64,000 bases of DNA from CATQHQ01 sp965243805 (GCA_965243805.1 OZ251577.1:1426001-1490000), one strand, 5' to 3'; shown: positions 1-8,894, counted from the stretch's first letter. Made by a program: numbers and translations. Notes: generated from the letters alone by a model not told the origin.

Positions 1-233
1 GCCTCGAACTCCAGAACCTCGCTCATCGTGGTCTCAATGCCCTCAATGCGGGAAGACAGGACGGCCTCCTGCATCGTCAGAAGAGAAAGCAGCACTCGCG
101 GGTTGGGAATCGTGGACACCGCCCCGTCGTACCGCGCAACCGCGGCGACCGCCGGGCCGATCAGCGGGACCACGGCGGACCAGTCGATTCGCTCCTCTGG
201 CGGAAAGCTCCCCTCGGAATAGTGGCTCGTCAT
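1..233 (-). CDS. Fic family protein, N-terminal part (cut by window edge)
   Basis: The visible 77 codons begin at an ATG (231-233) and match the Fic N-terminal domain: a stretch of the type LLSLLTMQEAVLSSRIEGIE followed by TTMSEVLEFE, the conserved SSRIEG region that precedes the catalytic Fic fold. Fic proteins usually transfer AMP or another nucleotide to target proteins through an HPFxxGN loop, which would lie beyond the left edge, so activity cannot be judged. The start codon is two bases after the stop codon that ends the in-frame form of the methyltransferase gene, so the two genes form one operon and may be translationally coupled. A Fic gene next to a type III-like mod gene suggests a role in defence or in controlling the modification system. 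The family call is firm; the function is inference. Confidence 0.85.
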   Translation of the reverse strand, partial: MTSHYSEGSFPPEERIDWSAVVPLIGPAVAAVARYDGAVSTIPNPRVLLSLLTMQEAVLSSRIEGIETTMSEVLEFE

Positions 234-235
234 GT

Positions 236-3200
236 TCACTGCTCCCACATCAGCCGGTGAAAGTCGTCTTCAATGAGCCGCACCGTCCAGGTGTCGGACG
301 GCGACTTGAGGTTCTCCAGGCTGTTGCTGCCGTTGACGTAGATCACGTCGTAGGCACCTTCCTTCCTCGACGACATCTCCATCCTAAACCATTCGTCAAG
401 CACCAAGTTGTCCCGTTCTATGCCCTCGGGAGTTTCGCCCCCCGGCCGTTTCCGCCAGATCACGAGCACACTCCTGCCGTCAGGCGTGGTGCCAGTCACC
501 GTCCGAAACCACCATGGGCCTTCCACATGTTCGTACAGTCCCCCCCCCCCCCCCCCCCCCCCGGTTGCAAGCGTCCTTCCTCATCTCGTTCTGTCTCGGC
601 CTGATAGGTTCGCGGTGCGGAGATGCGGTACACCGTAAGCCCAATCAGCCAGTTGAACGTCTCCAGCAGGTCGACGTTGGCCTCCCGACTCTCGTCCGTG
701 CCGGGCTGTTTCACCTGAAGTCGGTAGGTCGTGGGGTCCGCGAAGGCAGAAACACTCAGCAATGACGCCCCGCCCCGGGATTCCACGTCAAGCATGTACC
801 TGAGTACGTATCCTTCACCAGCAACCGAGTCTCCACACTCGCCAAGACCAAAGGCAGACCGATCTACATCTACATGACTTCCCTGAACGGTGCCTACGTT
901 GCCAATGGCATCCTCATACGACTCAAGCCTGATCATCTTGACGATGCGTGGAGATCTAGCCACTTCGTCTGACGTTGCACCGCGCTTGGGCTTTCCTCCT
1001 TTCCACTCCGGTGTAAAGCTGACCCTCTTGATACGAGGTACCAACACAGTATCAAAATAGTCACCCACCTCCACCAGCACAAATTTCCGCCTTCCCCCAT
1101 CCCTCTGGTTCAGTCTTATGACGGCGTGCCCGGTGGTTCCCGAACCTGCGAAGAAATCCAAAACAATCTGCTGTGCATCAATTCCAGCATCAGTAGCGGC
1201 ACCGACACAGTCCACAACGGTATGCAAAGACTTCGGAAACATAAACGACGATGAGGTCTTTCCTATAACATCCCGAAGCAGTTTTGATCCGTAGCTGTTA
1301 GCATTGTACCGTTTATCGGTCCACACCGTCTTGTAATTGAACATCGTCTTGCGACGGATGATGTCTACAATCCGTCTAGACCTATTCCACTTCGGAGCCA
1401 GTTCTCCTTTGATCGACTCGACAGTCTGTCGACTAAAGACCCACTTGCGCTCATTCCCCTTCGCGTCAATGGGATACACCATAATGGTGCCGTCATCACA
1501 GTCAACATTGGCAGTGCCAGGATGATAATCATCATCGCATACGTCTCCAAACCCCACGATCTCGTTTCCTCGTACCAAGATCGGATAGAAGCAGTTCCGG
1601 GCGTCTGTCCTCAAGTGCTGTCCGGTAGAAACATCTCTCAATGGCCGGATGTCGGGGTCTTCTTCACGATTCCACATTCCGATGGAACGTCTCTTGGGAG
1701 GGTATATAAAATATGCAAAGTCGTTGTTGTACGAAAAATTGTCGCCCTGGATACCACCGGGGTTGTGTACAACAGTCACGCACGTCCGTGTATGACCCGG
1801 AAATAGATGATTCAGCAACAGGCCAAGACGCTCTTGTTCGTTTTTGTCTATTGCCACAACCAAGACGCCGTCGTCTTGCAGCAATCTAACGCAGAGACGA
1901 AGGCGATTATCCAAAAGGCACAGCCAAGAAGAGTGCTTGTAATCGTTCTTGTATGGAATCGATGCCGTGTCTGTGTTGTACGGAGGGTCAATGTATACAT
2001 GTTTGATGCTGCGACGATACTTGCGATCAAGCAGACGCAGTGCTTGCCAGTTATCGCTATGGACGAGAACGCCATCGACGAAGTCGTCGAGGTTCTGAAA
2101 CTCATCCAGTAGTTGGTCGGCAAACCGAGTACTAAAGTGGCGCGTATCGACAAGCAGGCCTGGGTGATGACGACATCCGTCAGGATCGTCGTCAAAGAAT
2201 AGGGAATCAGCTAGTCCGGCATGGTCATCATGCCCGCCCTGTAACAGGGCGGTCCATTCCCTACGTTGGGGACCATTGGCCAGGATGTCAGGCCAGTACT
2301 TTGCCGGTATGCATCCCAAGCGGATAAAGTACGACGTCTCCACCACAAATTTCCTCTTCAGCCACAGTTTCTTCTGGAAGTCTTCCAGTTGGGTAAGGAA
2401 GTCGATAATCTTCGATCCCACCCGCCGTATAGCCCTGATCTTGTCCAGATACCGATCAACGCTCGGCACCGTCTCACTCTCCACGTCATCCAAATGCATG
2501 ACCTGGTTCTTAATGTAGAAGTCCAGCTCGCGACGCAGGAAGCTACCCAGGTCTTTGTGAATGAAATAGTCAAATGTGTTCCGTGCTGTGTATCGGTTGA
2601 GGTGAACCTGGAAACAAGAGTTTACGGACTTCTCGCCGGTGGCGGTGACGTGCGGAGTGGCCAGGAGCTTCATCCAGTGAATCAACCGGGAGTCAGGCGA
2701 AGTCAATACGCGATCTTCAGCTATTCGCAGTAACTCCTTCTGGCCCGGCGGCCTTTTCTGCTGTGGTCGCTGGTGCTCGGGCCAGTCCGCGAGGGTTGCA
2801 GGCCGATACTCGAACCGGAGGACCAGCTCCTTGCCCTGCTCGCCTGGCTCCTCGGAGATGAAGTCCTGGTTGCGCAGAAGGAACACCCGCCTGTTGGTCG
2901 AGGCCTCCCTGACGTTGCCGTGCTGGCCCTCCGTGGCGTCCACCAGCTGGAAGCGCACACGCATCGGGTCGCGGTCGCCAGGCCGGAGCCGAAAAGCATA
3001 GTCGCGCAGGTACTCCGTGGTCTTGATGTAGTACTGGTCCGCGTTCGCCCAGTGGAGCTTTACTTCCTCGCCTTCGTAGGGAATGGCGTATACACCGGGC
3101 TTGTATACGCGCTTGCTGATGAAGTCGCCTTCGGAGTAGTAGCGACGGAAGAATCCGTAGAGGTGGTCGTAGACCTCGGATTCCAGTGTCTGGACATCCG

Positions 3201-3585
3201 CGGCGGACTCGAGCTTGGCCCTTAAGTCCTTGACGGTGGCTGAGTCGTCGGGGTTTACGCCCAGGGCTTCAGCGCTTCTCAAGGCGTCGGCCAATTCTCT
3301 TTGAGTCGACATCTTGTCCGCCGACTCGTATCGGGACAGCACGTCGCGCACCTGCGGCAATAGGTCCTGCTCCAGGAACTTCGTGATCTCTGCGCTCTTC
3401 GCGTGCATGATCCGATAGACCCCGAAGTCCAGGTCGGGCCGATCCAGCTGGAAGAGTTCCTTCAGGAGCGTGACGAGCTTGTTGAACTGCCGCGTTGTTG
3501 CAGGGCCATCAGTACCCGGGACTTGGTCGGAGCCCCCGTCCGGCAGGTGAACACGGGCTCCGTCGTGCAGATACGGATCACCCAT
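236..3585 (-). CDS. mod: Type III-like adenine DNA methyltransferase (Mod), phase-variable, out of frame here
   Basis: Beta-class N6-adenine methyltransferase. Motif IV (DPPYNT, near residue 530) precedes the AdoMet-binding motif I (FAGSGTTG, near residue 809), the order seen in type III Mod proteins. The N-terminal 400 residues begin with an FGVYRIM segment typical of large Mod-like enzymes. The ATG start (3585-3583) overlaps the upstream gene's TGA. The frame is open for 1,008 residues up to a run of 23 G (540-562). As sequenced, it then reads seven Gly and a short tail and stops at 496-498. The true C-terminus lies in another frame (236 to about 537), with LYEHVEGPWWF, then VLVIWRKRP, YDVIYVNG and DDFHRLMW, the conserved Mod ending. 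A tract of 21 or 24 G would join the two frames into about 1,116 residues. The res helicase/nuclease partner is not seen and could lie left of the window. Confidence 0.88.
540..562 (-). repeat. Uninterrupted G23 homopolymer inside mod (slippage tract)
   Basis: Twenty-three consecutive C on the plus strand, which is G on the mod coding strand, sit between the catalytic part and the conserved C-terminal part of the gene. Upstream, one G completes a Pro codon. Downstream, two G plus A complete a Gly codon of the correct frame, so the frame is intact only when the tract length is a multiple of three. At 23 it is off. Tracts of this kind change length by slipped-strand mispairing. The exact count may also be a sequencing or assembly estimate. 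Confidence 0.93.
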
Positions 3586-4196
3586 CAGTCGTCCTGACCG
3601 AGGGCGGAGTCGCCGACGAGCTTCGCAGGGCTTTGGCCGGACTCGTCGGGGCTGTCGGCTTCCCGGCCGGACGCGGCCAGCGACTCCCCTGTGCGTCCGC
3701 TGACCACCGCGTACTTCTCCGAGGGCCGAGGTTCGGCTACGCGCTCGACGGGTCCGCCATGGCCTTGGGGACGCTTCTGGAAGTAGGGGGCCTCCAGTCT
3801 AGCGATCCGGGTCTCCACAGCGTCAAAGCGCCGATTCATCTCGTCCTTGATCTCCCGTCGCTCCTCCTTCGCTGCCGCGAAGCCCTTCTCTCTGGCCTCC
3901 TTCGCCTCTGCGAAGCCCTTCTCCCTGGCCTTCTCGGCCGCGGCGAAGCCTTTTTCCCGCTCGTCCTTCGCCTCCGCAAGGCCTTTCTCTAACGCCTCCT
4001 GCGCTGCCGCGAAGCCGGCATTCATCTCCGTTCGGAGCTTGTCTACCGCCTCCCTCGCTTCCTTCCGTCCCTCCCTCGCTTCTCGCCTCGCCTCGGCGAA
4101 GCCCTTGTTCATGGTGGCAATGATTCGCCAGAACCCGCCACCGACCGCCAGCAAGACGGTCACGATGATTGCCACGAACTGCAGATCCCATTCCAT
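3585..4196 (-). CDS. Membrane-anchored coiled-coil protein with 11-residue repeats
   Basis: A 203-residue protein starting at ATG 4196. One transmembrane helix (about residues 7-26, FVAIIVTVLLAVGGGFWRII) is followed by a long charged helix with at least four consecutive 11-residue repeats of the type EKAREKGFAEA (about residues 77-120). It ends in a low-complexity tail. The spacing of 11 points to a hendecad coiled coil. Its TGA overlaps the ATG of mod (TGATG), so it is very likely co-translated with the methyltransferase. No enzymatic domain is visible. It could tether or multimerise a partner at the membrane, but that is a guess. A longer open frame extends upstream to 4595, but those residues do not look coding and the ATG at 4196 begins the hydrophobic segment. 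Confidence 0.8.
   Translation of the reverse strand: MEWDLQFVAIIVTVLLAVGGGFWRIIATMNKGFAEARREAREGRKEAREAVDKLRTEMNAGFAAAQEALEKGLAEAKDEREKGFAAAEKAREKGFAEAKEAREKGFAAAKEERREIKDEMNRRFDAVETRIARLEAPYFQKRPQGHGGPVERVAEPRPSEKYAVVSGRTGESLAASGREADSPDESGQSPAKLVGDSALGQDD
3837..3968 (-). repeat. Four 33-bp in-frame repeats encoding the hendecad coiled coil
   Basis: Four successive 33-bp units encode KDEREKGFAAA, EKAREKGFAEA, KEAREKGFAAA and a diverged KEERREIKDEM. The DNA copies are close enough to suggest minisatellite-type expansion, so the length of the coiled coil may differ between strains. Confidence 0.75.
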
Positions 4197-4362
4197 GTCG
4201 CGCTTCCTTTCGCAGGCTTGGCTGCTTTCCTTCGCAGGCTTGGCTGCAGGGTTGGGGGGCTCCGCTGGTCGGAAGTCTAACCGCCAGTGATGCCGAGGGG
4301 AACGATCAGGAGCAGTGGCGGCCCTCCTCTGCCTAGTCCACAGAGTCGGGCCGCCCCGCCTT

Positions 4363-4911
4363 TCAGTCCAGTACCACGGCGTGAACCTCCGTGTTCGTGG
4401 AGCCGGGCACTTCGACGCCGGCCCGAAACGTGGAGGCCAGCAGATCAACCAGCACGTACTCCTGCTGGGGCTGAAAGCCGTCCGGCCTTGGTGCCGCGGG
4501 GTTGAGCAGGTCGCCGAGCCGCAACGACACTTTCCACGGCTCCAGTCCCGTGTAGACGACGATCGGCAGCACCGGCGGCACCGTGTGGCCGGCACTCAGT
4601 GCGCCGTTCTTGGCCAGCTCCAGCCACGTGAGGATCGTGTTGGTCGTTATGCGGAGGGCCATGAGCTTGTCCGGCTCGGGTTCGGCGAAGAGCAGGATGT
4701 ACATCTCGGCTCCTCCCCTGAGGCGCATCTTCCAGACGGCGTCTCGTTCGCCCCGTAGCGGGTTGGCGTTGAGGTAGTCGTCCGGAACCTGCTCGACGGT
4801 GGGCAGGTCGCAGTACTTCTTGGCTTCCGGCGGGACGACGCGCCGCACCAGGTCCTGGATGAACTCCTTGCGGTGGAACGCGCGGTGGATGAACGAGTCG
4901 TGTGACGCCAT
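4363..4911 (-). CDS. Rpn-family PD-(D/E)XK nuclease-like protein
   Basis: A 182-residue protein from ATG 4911. The start HDSFIHRAFHRKEFIQDLVR and the later segments RDAVWKMRLRGG, YILLFAEPEPDKLMALR and LPIVVYTGLEPW follow the recombination-promoting nuclease (Rpn/YhgA, putative transposase) fold. The acidic residue of the first motif is D57, and the usual E-x-Q of the second motif appears as E-P-E (77-79), so catalysis is uncertain. At 182 residues it is shorter than typical members (about 250-330) and lacks their C-terminal extension. It sits alone between ParA-like and coiled-coil genes in the same direction, with gaps of about 120-165 bp on both sides. Confidence 0.75.
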   Translation of the reverse strand: MASHDSFIHRAFHRKEFIQDLVRRVVPPEAKKYCDLPTVEQVPDDYLNANPLRGERDAVWKMRLRGGAEMYILLFAEPEPDKLMALRITTNTILTWLELAKNGALSAGHTVPPVLPIVVYTGLEPWKVSLRLGDLLNPAAPRPDGFQPQQEYVLVDLLASTFRAGVEVPGSTNTEVHAVVLD

Positions 4912-5029
4912 GGTGTTCGGTCCTCTCGGCTGGGGGATGGGCCGGCCCGGAGCGGGTCTCGCCGTGTCGTCAGACGGTCGCGGGCCTTCGTCCCCCCACA
5001 ATTGCGCCGGAAATTGGGCGTTTCCATGC

Positions 5030-6124
5030 TCAGATCGGCCTTCCTTCCCCAGCCACCGATTCTTCCTCGGTTTTCGGCCCCTGTTCCGTCGGGAACTCCT
5101 CCGTTGGACCGCACCGCCCCAGCAGGTCTTCGGCCAGCTCTCTGAAATCGATGTATGCCTGCCGAGTGGCCGCCGCATGGCTGCCGATCGCGCCGTCTGC
5201 AGGCCGGAGCGAGAAGATCGGCTTTCGGGCGTCACGGCCCAAGGGCGCGAGGCTCCAGAAAGGCTTGACGGTTGCGATGCAATGAGGGTCGGTTTCGAGG
5301 GTGACGTCGTTCCGCCCGGCTTCGCCCATCACGTGGCGTGCGTACTCTGCGGGCACCTGCTTGGCCCAGCGGTCGTCTGCCCGAACAGGACGACTGAGCC
5401 GAACCCCATGTTGCCGTATCACGTAGCCCACTGGCCTCATGCGGCCTAACGGCAACTTGAGCGATGGACCGTTATAGTGGTCGAGTCTCGCTCGCCAATC
5501 TCTGCGCCAGCGCCGAAGAGTCGGGCCCAGGCTCCGCAGCCCTTGACGCGAGAAGAGATCTGGTCCAAGCGGTACGATCACCGAGTCGGTGGCGATCAAG
5601 GCCGACCGGTTGATTGCGCCTAGACTGGGCCCCACATCCACCAAAACGAGATCAGCTTGACACTGCTCAACGCCATCTCTGATCACCTGCCAGAAGGCGC
5701 TCGCAACGCGTAACGCCCTATGTGACGGCGATGCTGCGATAGGGCGACCGCCACGGGGCGGCCCCTTGTCGAGGCAGTGGGACCATTCTGCCGACAGCAG
5801 ATCCTCGAAAGTGGCTAGGGACAAGTCTCCTGGAAGCAAGTGAAGATTGTCGGCGACCTTATGGATCATCGGCGACCGCAGATCCGCCATCTTCATCAGT
5901 GGCTCCACGCACTTGTACATCGTCACGGCATCGTTCGTCTCGTTCCAGAGGGATCCGAGACGGCGCTCGTCCACAAATGCGGCCGTCAGATCGGCCTGCG
6001 GGTCCAGATCGACCGCCAAGACACAGTGGTCCATCTCGGCAAGCATCCACGCCACGTGGTAGGCCAGCGATGTCTTGCCAACTCTGCTGCTGCTGTTGAA
6101 GAATGCAAGTACGGGTGTTTTCAC
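5030..6124 (-). CDS. ParA/Soj-like ATPase with a non-canonical Walker A
   Basis: A 364-residue protein starting at GTG 6124. It has the overall ParA layout: a P-loop near the N-terminus (FFNSSSRVGKTSL, residues 8-20), a VLAVDLDPQADLT strand, a Walker B-like ADLVLVDVGPS and a VPLGPD motif. The deviant Walker A of ParA proteins normally reads KGGVGKT. Here the signature lysine and both glycines are replaced (SSRVGKT), although the P-loop lysine K17 is kept. The start overlaps the stop of the AlbA_2/ATPase gene by four bases (GTGA). ParA-like proteins paired with AlbA_2 ATP-binding proteins recur in accessory regions. Plasmid-style partitioning is unlikely without a ParB, and none is present nearby. 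Confidence 0.8.
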   Translation of the reverse strand: MKTPVLAFFNSSSRVGKTSLAYHVAWMLAEMDHCVLAVDLDPQADLTAAFVDERRLGSLWNETNDAVTMYKCVEPLMKMADLRSPMIHKVADNLHLLPGDLSLATFEDLLSAEWSHCLDKGPPRGGRPIAASPSHRALRVASAFWQVIRDGVEQCQADLVLVDVGPSLGAINRSALIATDSVIVPLGPDLFSRQGLRSLGPTLRRWRRDWRARLDHYNGPSLKLPLGRMRPVGYVIRQHGVRLSRPVRADDRWAKQVPAEYARHVMGEAGRNDVTLETDPHCIATVKPFWSLAPLGRDARKPIFSLRPADGAIGSHAAATRQAYIDFRELAEDLLGRCGPTEEFPTEQGPKTEEESVAGEGRPI

Positions 6125-7217
6125 GGCCTTGCCTTCACAGTGCAGAATACCCAGTTGGGCTCGACGCCAAACTCCGGCTCCGGCTGTCCGTTGTCCAGCA
6201 AGCTTCGACGTGCAATCCCGATCCCGACGCCGTACCGTTGCACCCATCCTAGCATGCGCATGGCTTCACAGACGCGCACAGGAGCATTCGTGTTCTCGCA
6301 CGCACGATGCATAATGGCATTGAACGAGAGCTGCTGAAGGGCAGCCATTGGATACGCCGGAAATCGGCGCTCGATCCAATCCGAGGTGATGTCGACACGG
6401 GTCCTGTTGTGGCTCGACAGCTTTTCTTGGAGGCAACGGATCACCTGTGCAAGAGGACCATCGCACCGGGCCTCGTCGACCACCGAATCGCCCAGGTCAA
6501 CGCCGGCGATGCGAAGGAACTGCACGTACGCACCAGGCACAAAGTCCTGTGGACGGACACCCAGGACGAGCATGCCCAGGACGGTCGGTGTCGGGTTATC
6601 GGCAGAAACGACCATCTTGGCAGCCGCAAGGCGTTGCTCAATGCTGCGATCATTGGCATCCAGAACAGCAGGCTTGACGGTGCCGGGAAGGTACTCCTCC
6701 TCGAACCGCCTGACGTCCAGATCGGCAACGCTGGCAGTGGGTATCGAGTGAACGTCGAAGGGCGCGTCGCGATGACGGCGCTTCTCGTTCAGTATCCGTC
6801 GTCCTGAGCCGACGCAACGCCTCGGCGCGGGCCGATGCGAATCCAGATCCGTCCGTCGAACCGGACGGGGGGCGAATCCGAAGGTTGGACGGTGACGACA
6901 GCGACATCGCCTCCAGGCATGGCGAGCTGGTCCACGGACAGTGTGGGTGGAGGCACAATGTTGCCGTCCGCCTTCATGTCGGCGAGTCGAGTCAGCAGTT
7001 GGTCGGTGACTTGTAGCCCGACGGGGCGACCGTCGTCCCGCAGTCCCACGAAGACCACGCCTGGTTGTCCATGGCCTGGCAGATCGTTGGCGAATGCGCA
7101 CACCGCTTGGCGAATCTTCTTGGGCGCGTCGCCCCGGAGCGACTCCTTGCGCTCAACCAGTTCCGACTCCGGGTCGGAGGCCATCGCCGCCAGCTCTGAT
7201 CGCGAATACGGCTTCAC
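6121..7217 (-). pseudogene. AlbA_2 (Schlafen-like) / ATPase-domain protein, one-base frameshift
   Basis: The N-terminal half (frame open to stop 6789-6791) has the AlbA_2 fold: ESELVERKESLRGD, IRQAVCAFANDLPG, PGVVFVGLRDDGRPVG and a second beta segment ending IWIRIGPRRG. The C-terminal half is in the next frame from about 6800 down to 6121 and holds RILNEKRRHRDAPFD, TPTVLGMLVLG and WIERRFPAYP, with a histidine-kinase-type ATPase tail RYGVGIGIARRSL. The halves join perfectly if one C is added near 6799. This is either a real loss of one base or a consensus error. The most plausible start is GTG 7217 (VKPYSRSELAAM), with ATG 7184 as an alternative. Such proteins are usually DNA- or RNA-linked regulators or defence effectors. 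The stop overlaps the ParA-like start. Confidence 0.75.
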
Positions 7218-7231
7218 TGTTCCGTAGTTGG

Positions 7232-7273
7232 CAGAGGACACGAATCGGCGCACAGAGGACACGGATCGGCACC
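7232..7273. repeat. Two tandem 21-bp copies upstream of the AlbA_2 gene
   Basis: The unit beginning cagaggacacgaatcggc occurs twice head to tail, at 7232-7252 and 7253-7273, with few differences. It lies just upstream of the likely GTG start of the AlbA_2/ATPase gene, where an operator could sit. It also fits the general pattern of junction duplications in this window. Confidence 0.65.
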
Positions 7274-7342
7274 TTTAGTTGGACGAGCTTCGGATGCCCA
7301 GTCTACGCGGCGCGAAGTGGTCAAGCAATGTCGGTCTACCCC

Positions 7343-7382
7343 TCACACCAGGTACCCGCCGTTCACACCAAGTACCCGCCGT
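7343..7382. repeat. 20-bp tandem duplication spanning the fabG stop codon
   Basis: Two head-to-tail copies (7343-7362 and 7363-7382) differ at one base. The inner copy encodes the last residues (GGYLV) and stop of the reductase. The outer copy repeats the same codons and stop downstream of it. Confidence 0.9.
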
Positions 7383-8199
7383 CCACGGGGACAACCGCGC
7401 CGGTGATGTGGCGGGCCGCCTCCGAGCAGAGGAAGAGGATCACCGACGCTACGTCTTGGGGGTCGCCCAGCCGTCCCAGCACGCTGCGCTCGCGGGCGCG
7501 GTCCATGATCTCGGCGGGGACTCGGTCGGTGAGCTCCGTGGTGCGGATGTAGCCGGGTGTGACGGCGTTCACGTTGACGTTGGAAGGTCCGAGCTCGGCG
7601 GCGGCGCTGCGGGTCAGGCCCAAGAGGCCCGCCTTCGACGAGCAGTAGTTGGCGAGGCCGAACTCGCTGGAGAGCCCGTGGACCGACGACACGTTGACGA
7701 TCTTGCCGAACTCCTGCGCCCGGAAGTGGGGGGCCGCTGCACGGATGAAGTGGAAGGCGCCCGACAGGTTGGTGTCGATCACGGTGCGCCACTCCTCGTC
7801 GGCCATCCGCCACAGGGCTCGGTCCCGGCCGACCCCGGCGTTGTTCACCAGGAAGTGGAGGCCGCCCAGCACCGCCCGGGCCTCTTCGACGAACTCGGTG
7901 GTCTCAGCAGGGTCTCGCACGTCGCCAGGGCGGACGAACACCTTCACGCCGCACTGCCGCAGCTCGTGCTCCACCTCGTCGGCTGCGCCCTGGCTCGGCG
8001 GTCCCGCATGGAGGTAGTTGAAGGCGACGTGGGTGCCGCTGCGGGCGAAGGCGGTCGCAGTGGCGCGCCCGATCCCGCTGGAGCCGCCCGTCACGAGGGC
8101 TACGCGACCGCGCATCGAGGGGTCCGCCGTGGCCAGTTCGGGCGACGGGGTTGGGACGGGTCCCGTCACCGCTTCGGCCACGCCGCCGTCGGGCATCAC
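7363..8199 (-). CDS. Short-chain dehydrogenase/reductase (FabG-like)
   Basis: A 278-residue classical SDR. It has the NADP(H) motif TGGSSGIG (about 37-44), NNAG (about 117), catalytic Ser in NVSSVHG and the YxxxK pair in NYCSSKAG, then NAVTPGYIRT and a C-terminal VDGGYLV. It is probably a 3-oxoacyl-ACP reductase or a related keto-reductase; the substrate cannot be read from sequence. The ATG start (8199) overlaps the phoU stop (ATGA), which places it at the end of the phosphate operon. About 28 residues precede the Rossmann strand, so a second ATG at residue 29 is an alternative start, but the overlap favours the first. No functional link to phosphate uptake is obvious. Confidence 0.88.
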   Translation of the reverse strand: MMPDGGVAEAVTGPVPTPSPELATADPSMRGRVALVTGGSSGIGRATATAFARSGTHVAFNYLHAGPPSQGAADEVEHELRQCGVKVFVRPGDVRDPAETTEFVEEARAVLGGLHFLVNNAGVGRDRALWRMADEEWRTVIDTNLSGAFHFIRAAAPHFRAQEFGKIVNVSSVHGLSSEFGLANYCSSKAGLLGLTRSAAAELGPSNVNVNAVTPGYIRTTELTDRVPAEIMDRARERSVLGRLGDPQDVASVILFLCSEAARHITGAVVPVDGGYLV

Positions 8200-8894
8200 G
8201 GCCAGTCTCCCGGCTTCACGTGCTTGATCGACTTGCCCTCCGTCAGGAACACCACGTCTTCGGCGATGTTGGTCGCCAGGTCGCCGATCCGTTCCAGGTT
8301 CTGGACCACCAGGATCATCTCCAGGCCGGGGCTGATGTAGCGGGGCTGCTCCAGCATGTACGACGCCACGATCCTGAAGGCGGAGCGCCGCAGGTCGTCC
8401 ACTCGCGCGTCCGTGGCCACCACTCGGCGCGCGGCGTCGGCGTCCCGGTTGACCAGCGCTCCCAAGGCGTCGCCCAGCATGGCCAGCACCTGATCGCCCA
8501 TCTCCCGAACCTCCAGGATGTCGGGCAGGGGCGGGTGGGAGGCGATCCGCTTGGACGCCTTTGCGATGTTCACCGCGTGGTCGCCGATCCGCTCGATGTC
8601 GTTGGATGCCTTCAGGGTGACGAACACCAGCCGCAGGTCTCCCGCCACTGGACGCTGAAGGGCGAGGAACTCCAGCACCCGCTCGTCGATCTCCACCTCC
8701 AGGGCGTCGATGCCGTCGTCGGCGCGCCGGACCTGCTTCGAGCGACGCACGTCCCGCTCGGCCAATCCGGTCATGGCTAGGCGCACCAGCTCTTCGGCCC
8801 GACCGGCCATCTCCAGCAGCATCTCCCGGAGGCGGTCCAGCTCGGCGTCGGCTCGGCTGGGGAGGAGCGCCGGCTCGGTTGGCGGCAGGGTCAC
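8196..8894 (-). CDS. phoU: Phosphate signalling protein PhoU
   Basis: A 232-residue two-repeat all-helical protein. Each half carries the PhoU signature: ASNDIERIGDHAVNIAK in the first and VVQNLERIGDLATNIAED in the second. PhoU links the Pst transporter to the PhoR sensor kinase and keeps the regulon silent in high phosphate. Translation starts at GTG 8894. That start lies inside a short cluster of repeats separating it from pstB by 48 bases, and its stop overlaps the reductase start. Confidence 0.95.
   Translation of the reverse strand: MTLPPTEPALLPSRADAELDRLREMLLEMAGRAEELVRLAMTGLAERDVRRSKQVRRADDGIDALEVEIDERVLEFLALQRPVAGDLRLVFVTLKASNDIERIGDHAVNIAKASKRIASHPPLPDILEVREMGDQVLAMLGDALGALVNRDADAARRVVATDARVDDLRRSAFRIVASYMLEQPRYISPGLEMILVVQNLERIGDLATNIAEDVVFLTEGKSIKHVKPGDWP

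Noticed and set aside
540..562. The G23 tract as a plain sequencing artefact
   Set aside because: Kept as real because both flanks continue in related frames with conserved Mod motifs, which means the tract sits inside one gene; only the exact count is uncertain.
3585..4595. A longer form (336 codons) of the coiled-coil protein
   Set aside because: Residues upstream of ATG 4196 are Arg/Cys/Ser/Pro-rich without structure and overlap the Rpn-like gene's 3' part in another frame.
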